A stretch of 64,000 nt of DNA from VAZQ01 sp963744275 (GTDB lineage: Bacteria; Pseudomonadota; Alphaproteobacteria; Rhizobiales; Xanthobacteraceae). Shown here in pieces: positions 63,510 through 64,000 of the stretch. How positions within the stretch are numbered: the stretch's first letter is position 1; each line of letters begins with the position of its first letter. The DNA lies in NCBI GenBank assembly GCA_963744275.1, contig CAVUSX010000024.1, forward strand, positions 372,001-436,000, given 5' to 3'. The notes below the pieces were generated by a model. The model worked only from the letters and a program-made list of their open reading frames with translations. It ran no database searches and was not told where the DNA came from. Made by a program: the position numbers and the translations under genes.

Positions 63510-64000
63510 TCACCCGTCAGCAATATAGGCGACATCTGGAGCCTTGAAGAAGGATCGGACGAGGGCTCGATTGTTCTGGATATTGACGAGATCGGCCTCG
63601 ATGCGATCTTGCAGCAATTCGTTTGAGGCAAGCGGACGTTTAGCGGTACCGGTGCGCTTCATATGGCTCCATACCAACTCGTCCGGGTTCAATTCTGGCG
63701 CATAGCCAGGCAAGAAGTACAATCTCAGTTTTCCATCGGTTGCTTCAACATAGTCGCGCACGAGCTTCGCTTTGTGAGCGGGCAGACTGTCGATCACCAG
63801 AAACAACGGCTTGCGGCGACGGCGCATGATCTGCTTGAGCATTGCGACAAACAAATCCGCGCTCATCCCTCCTTTGTATGTCGCAAACCAGAAGGCGCCT
63901 TTGGTGTTGACGGCGGAAGCTGCCGAGACCGACTGTCGCTTGCCGGGCACCGCAACAATCGGCGTCTCGCCCTTGACGCCCCAGGTCCGGCCTTGCACCG
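63510..64000 (-). CDS. IS630-family transposase, C-terminal part (runs off the window)
   Basis: The frame is open to the last base. The visible 163 residues carry the DDE_3 catalytic core: FLVIDSLPAHKAKLV (Asp), LRLYFLPGYAPELNPDELVWSHMKR (the second acidic and the Asn-Pro-Asp-Glu motif). MQGRTWGVKGETP is the strand before it. The first catalytic Asp lies upstream and cannot be seen. The GTG at 63998 is probably not the real start. Terminal repeats are not evident in the 150 bases left of the gene. Confidence 0.85.
   Translation of the reverse strand, partial: VQGRTWGVKGETPIVAVPGKRQSVSAASAVNTKGAFWFATYKGGMSADLFVAMLKQIMRRRRKPLFLVIDSLPAHKAKLVRDYVEATDGKLRLYFLPGYAPELNPDELVWSHMKRTGTAKRPLASNELLQDRIEADLVNIQNNRALVRSFFKAPDVAYIADG

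Overview
The window looks like a high-GC alphaproteobacterial chromosome, most likely Hyphomicrobiales (Bradyrhizobium / Xanthobacteraceae-like). Supporting signs are the core blocks omlA(bamE) - UQCC/DUF177 - plsX - fabH - ihfA - merR, nrdR - ribD - ribE - ribH - nusB - thiL, and rpoZ - rsh - pdxJ - acpS - lepB - rnc - era - recO - parC, together with GapR, an LdtR-like MarR regulator, homospermidine synthase and a palindrome typical of that order between smpB and mscL. I saw no rRNA, tRNA, CRISPR array or replication origin.

Layout. 1-2.4 kb: end of a SoxC-like sulfite-oxidase-fold molybdoenzyme, a SoxD-like cytochrome c and a secreted protein of unknown function. 2.4-6.8 kb: accessory stretch with a broken solute-binding protein, a frameshifted TIR-domain protein, gapR, an exported alpha/beta hydrolase and three copies of a dispersed palindromic repeat. 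6.8-10.3 kb: exported redox group (small cytochrome c, haem plus beta-propeller protein, Tat-exported amidohydrolase). 10.4-18 kb: phospholipid / fatty-acid / envelope core genes, a glyoxalase-fold protein and a H+-pyrophosphatase. 18-22.3 kb: about 1 kb with no gene, then a polyamine trio (ornithine decarboxylase, acetyltransferase, homospermidine synthase). 22.3-30.5 kb: FMN hydroxyacid oxidase, then the thiL-nusB-rib-nrdR-glyA block. 30.5-39.1 kb: catabolic region with a translationally coupled set of two amidohydrolases, a Rieske protein, a TauD-type dioxygenase and a cupin dioxygenase, followed by an MarR/LdtR regulator, a 3-hydroxyisobutyrate-dehydrogenase-like enzyme, another amidohydrolase and an enoyl-CoA hydratase family gene. 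39.3-57.4 kb: hemB, a patatin, RDD protein, aminoacyl-tRNA-protein transferase, the parC-to-rpoZ block, a NYN protein, a UDG, smpB and mscL. 57.4-64 kb: insertion-sequence hotspot.

The most striking structure is the hotspot. Three diverged IS701-type elements lie head-to-tail, each bounded by CTAG, and a complete IS5/IS427-type element has split one CTAG (C-TA-[IS]-TA-G). This is best explained by repeated targeting of the CTAG that each insertion regenerates.

A second window-wide pattern is an excess of single-base frameshifts in otherwise well-preserved genes (solute-binding protein, TIR protein, hydrolase, ribD, nrdR, Rieske protein, enoyl-CoA hydratase twice, a membrane protein twice). 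Most are one extra base, half of them in a three-base run, and two hit usually essential or conserved genes. Sequencing error is therefore at least as likely as real decay, and the broken genes should be read with that in mind.
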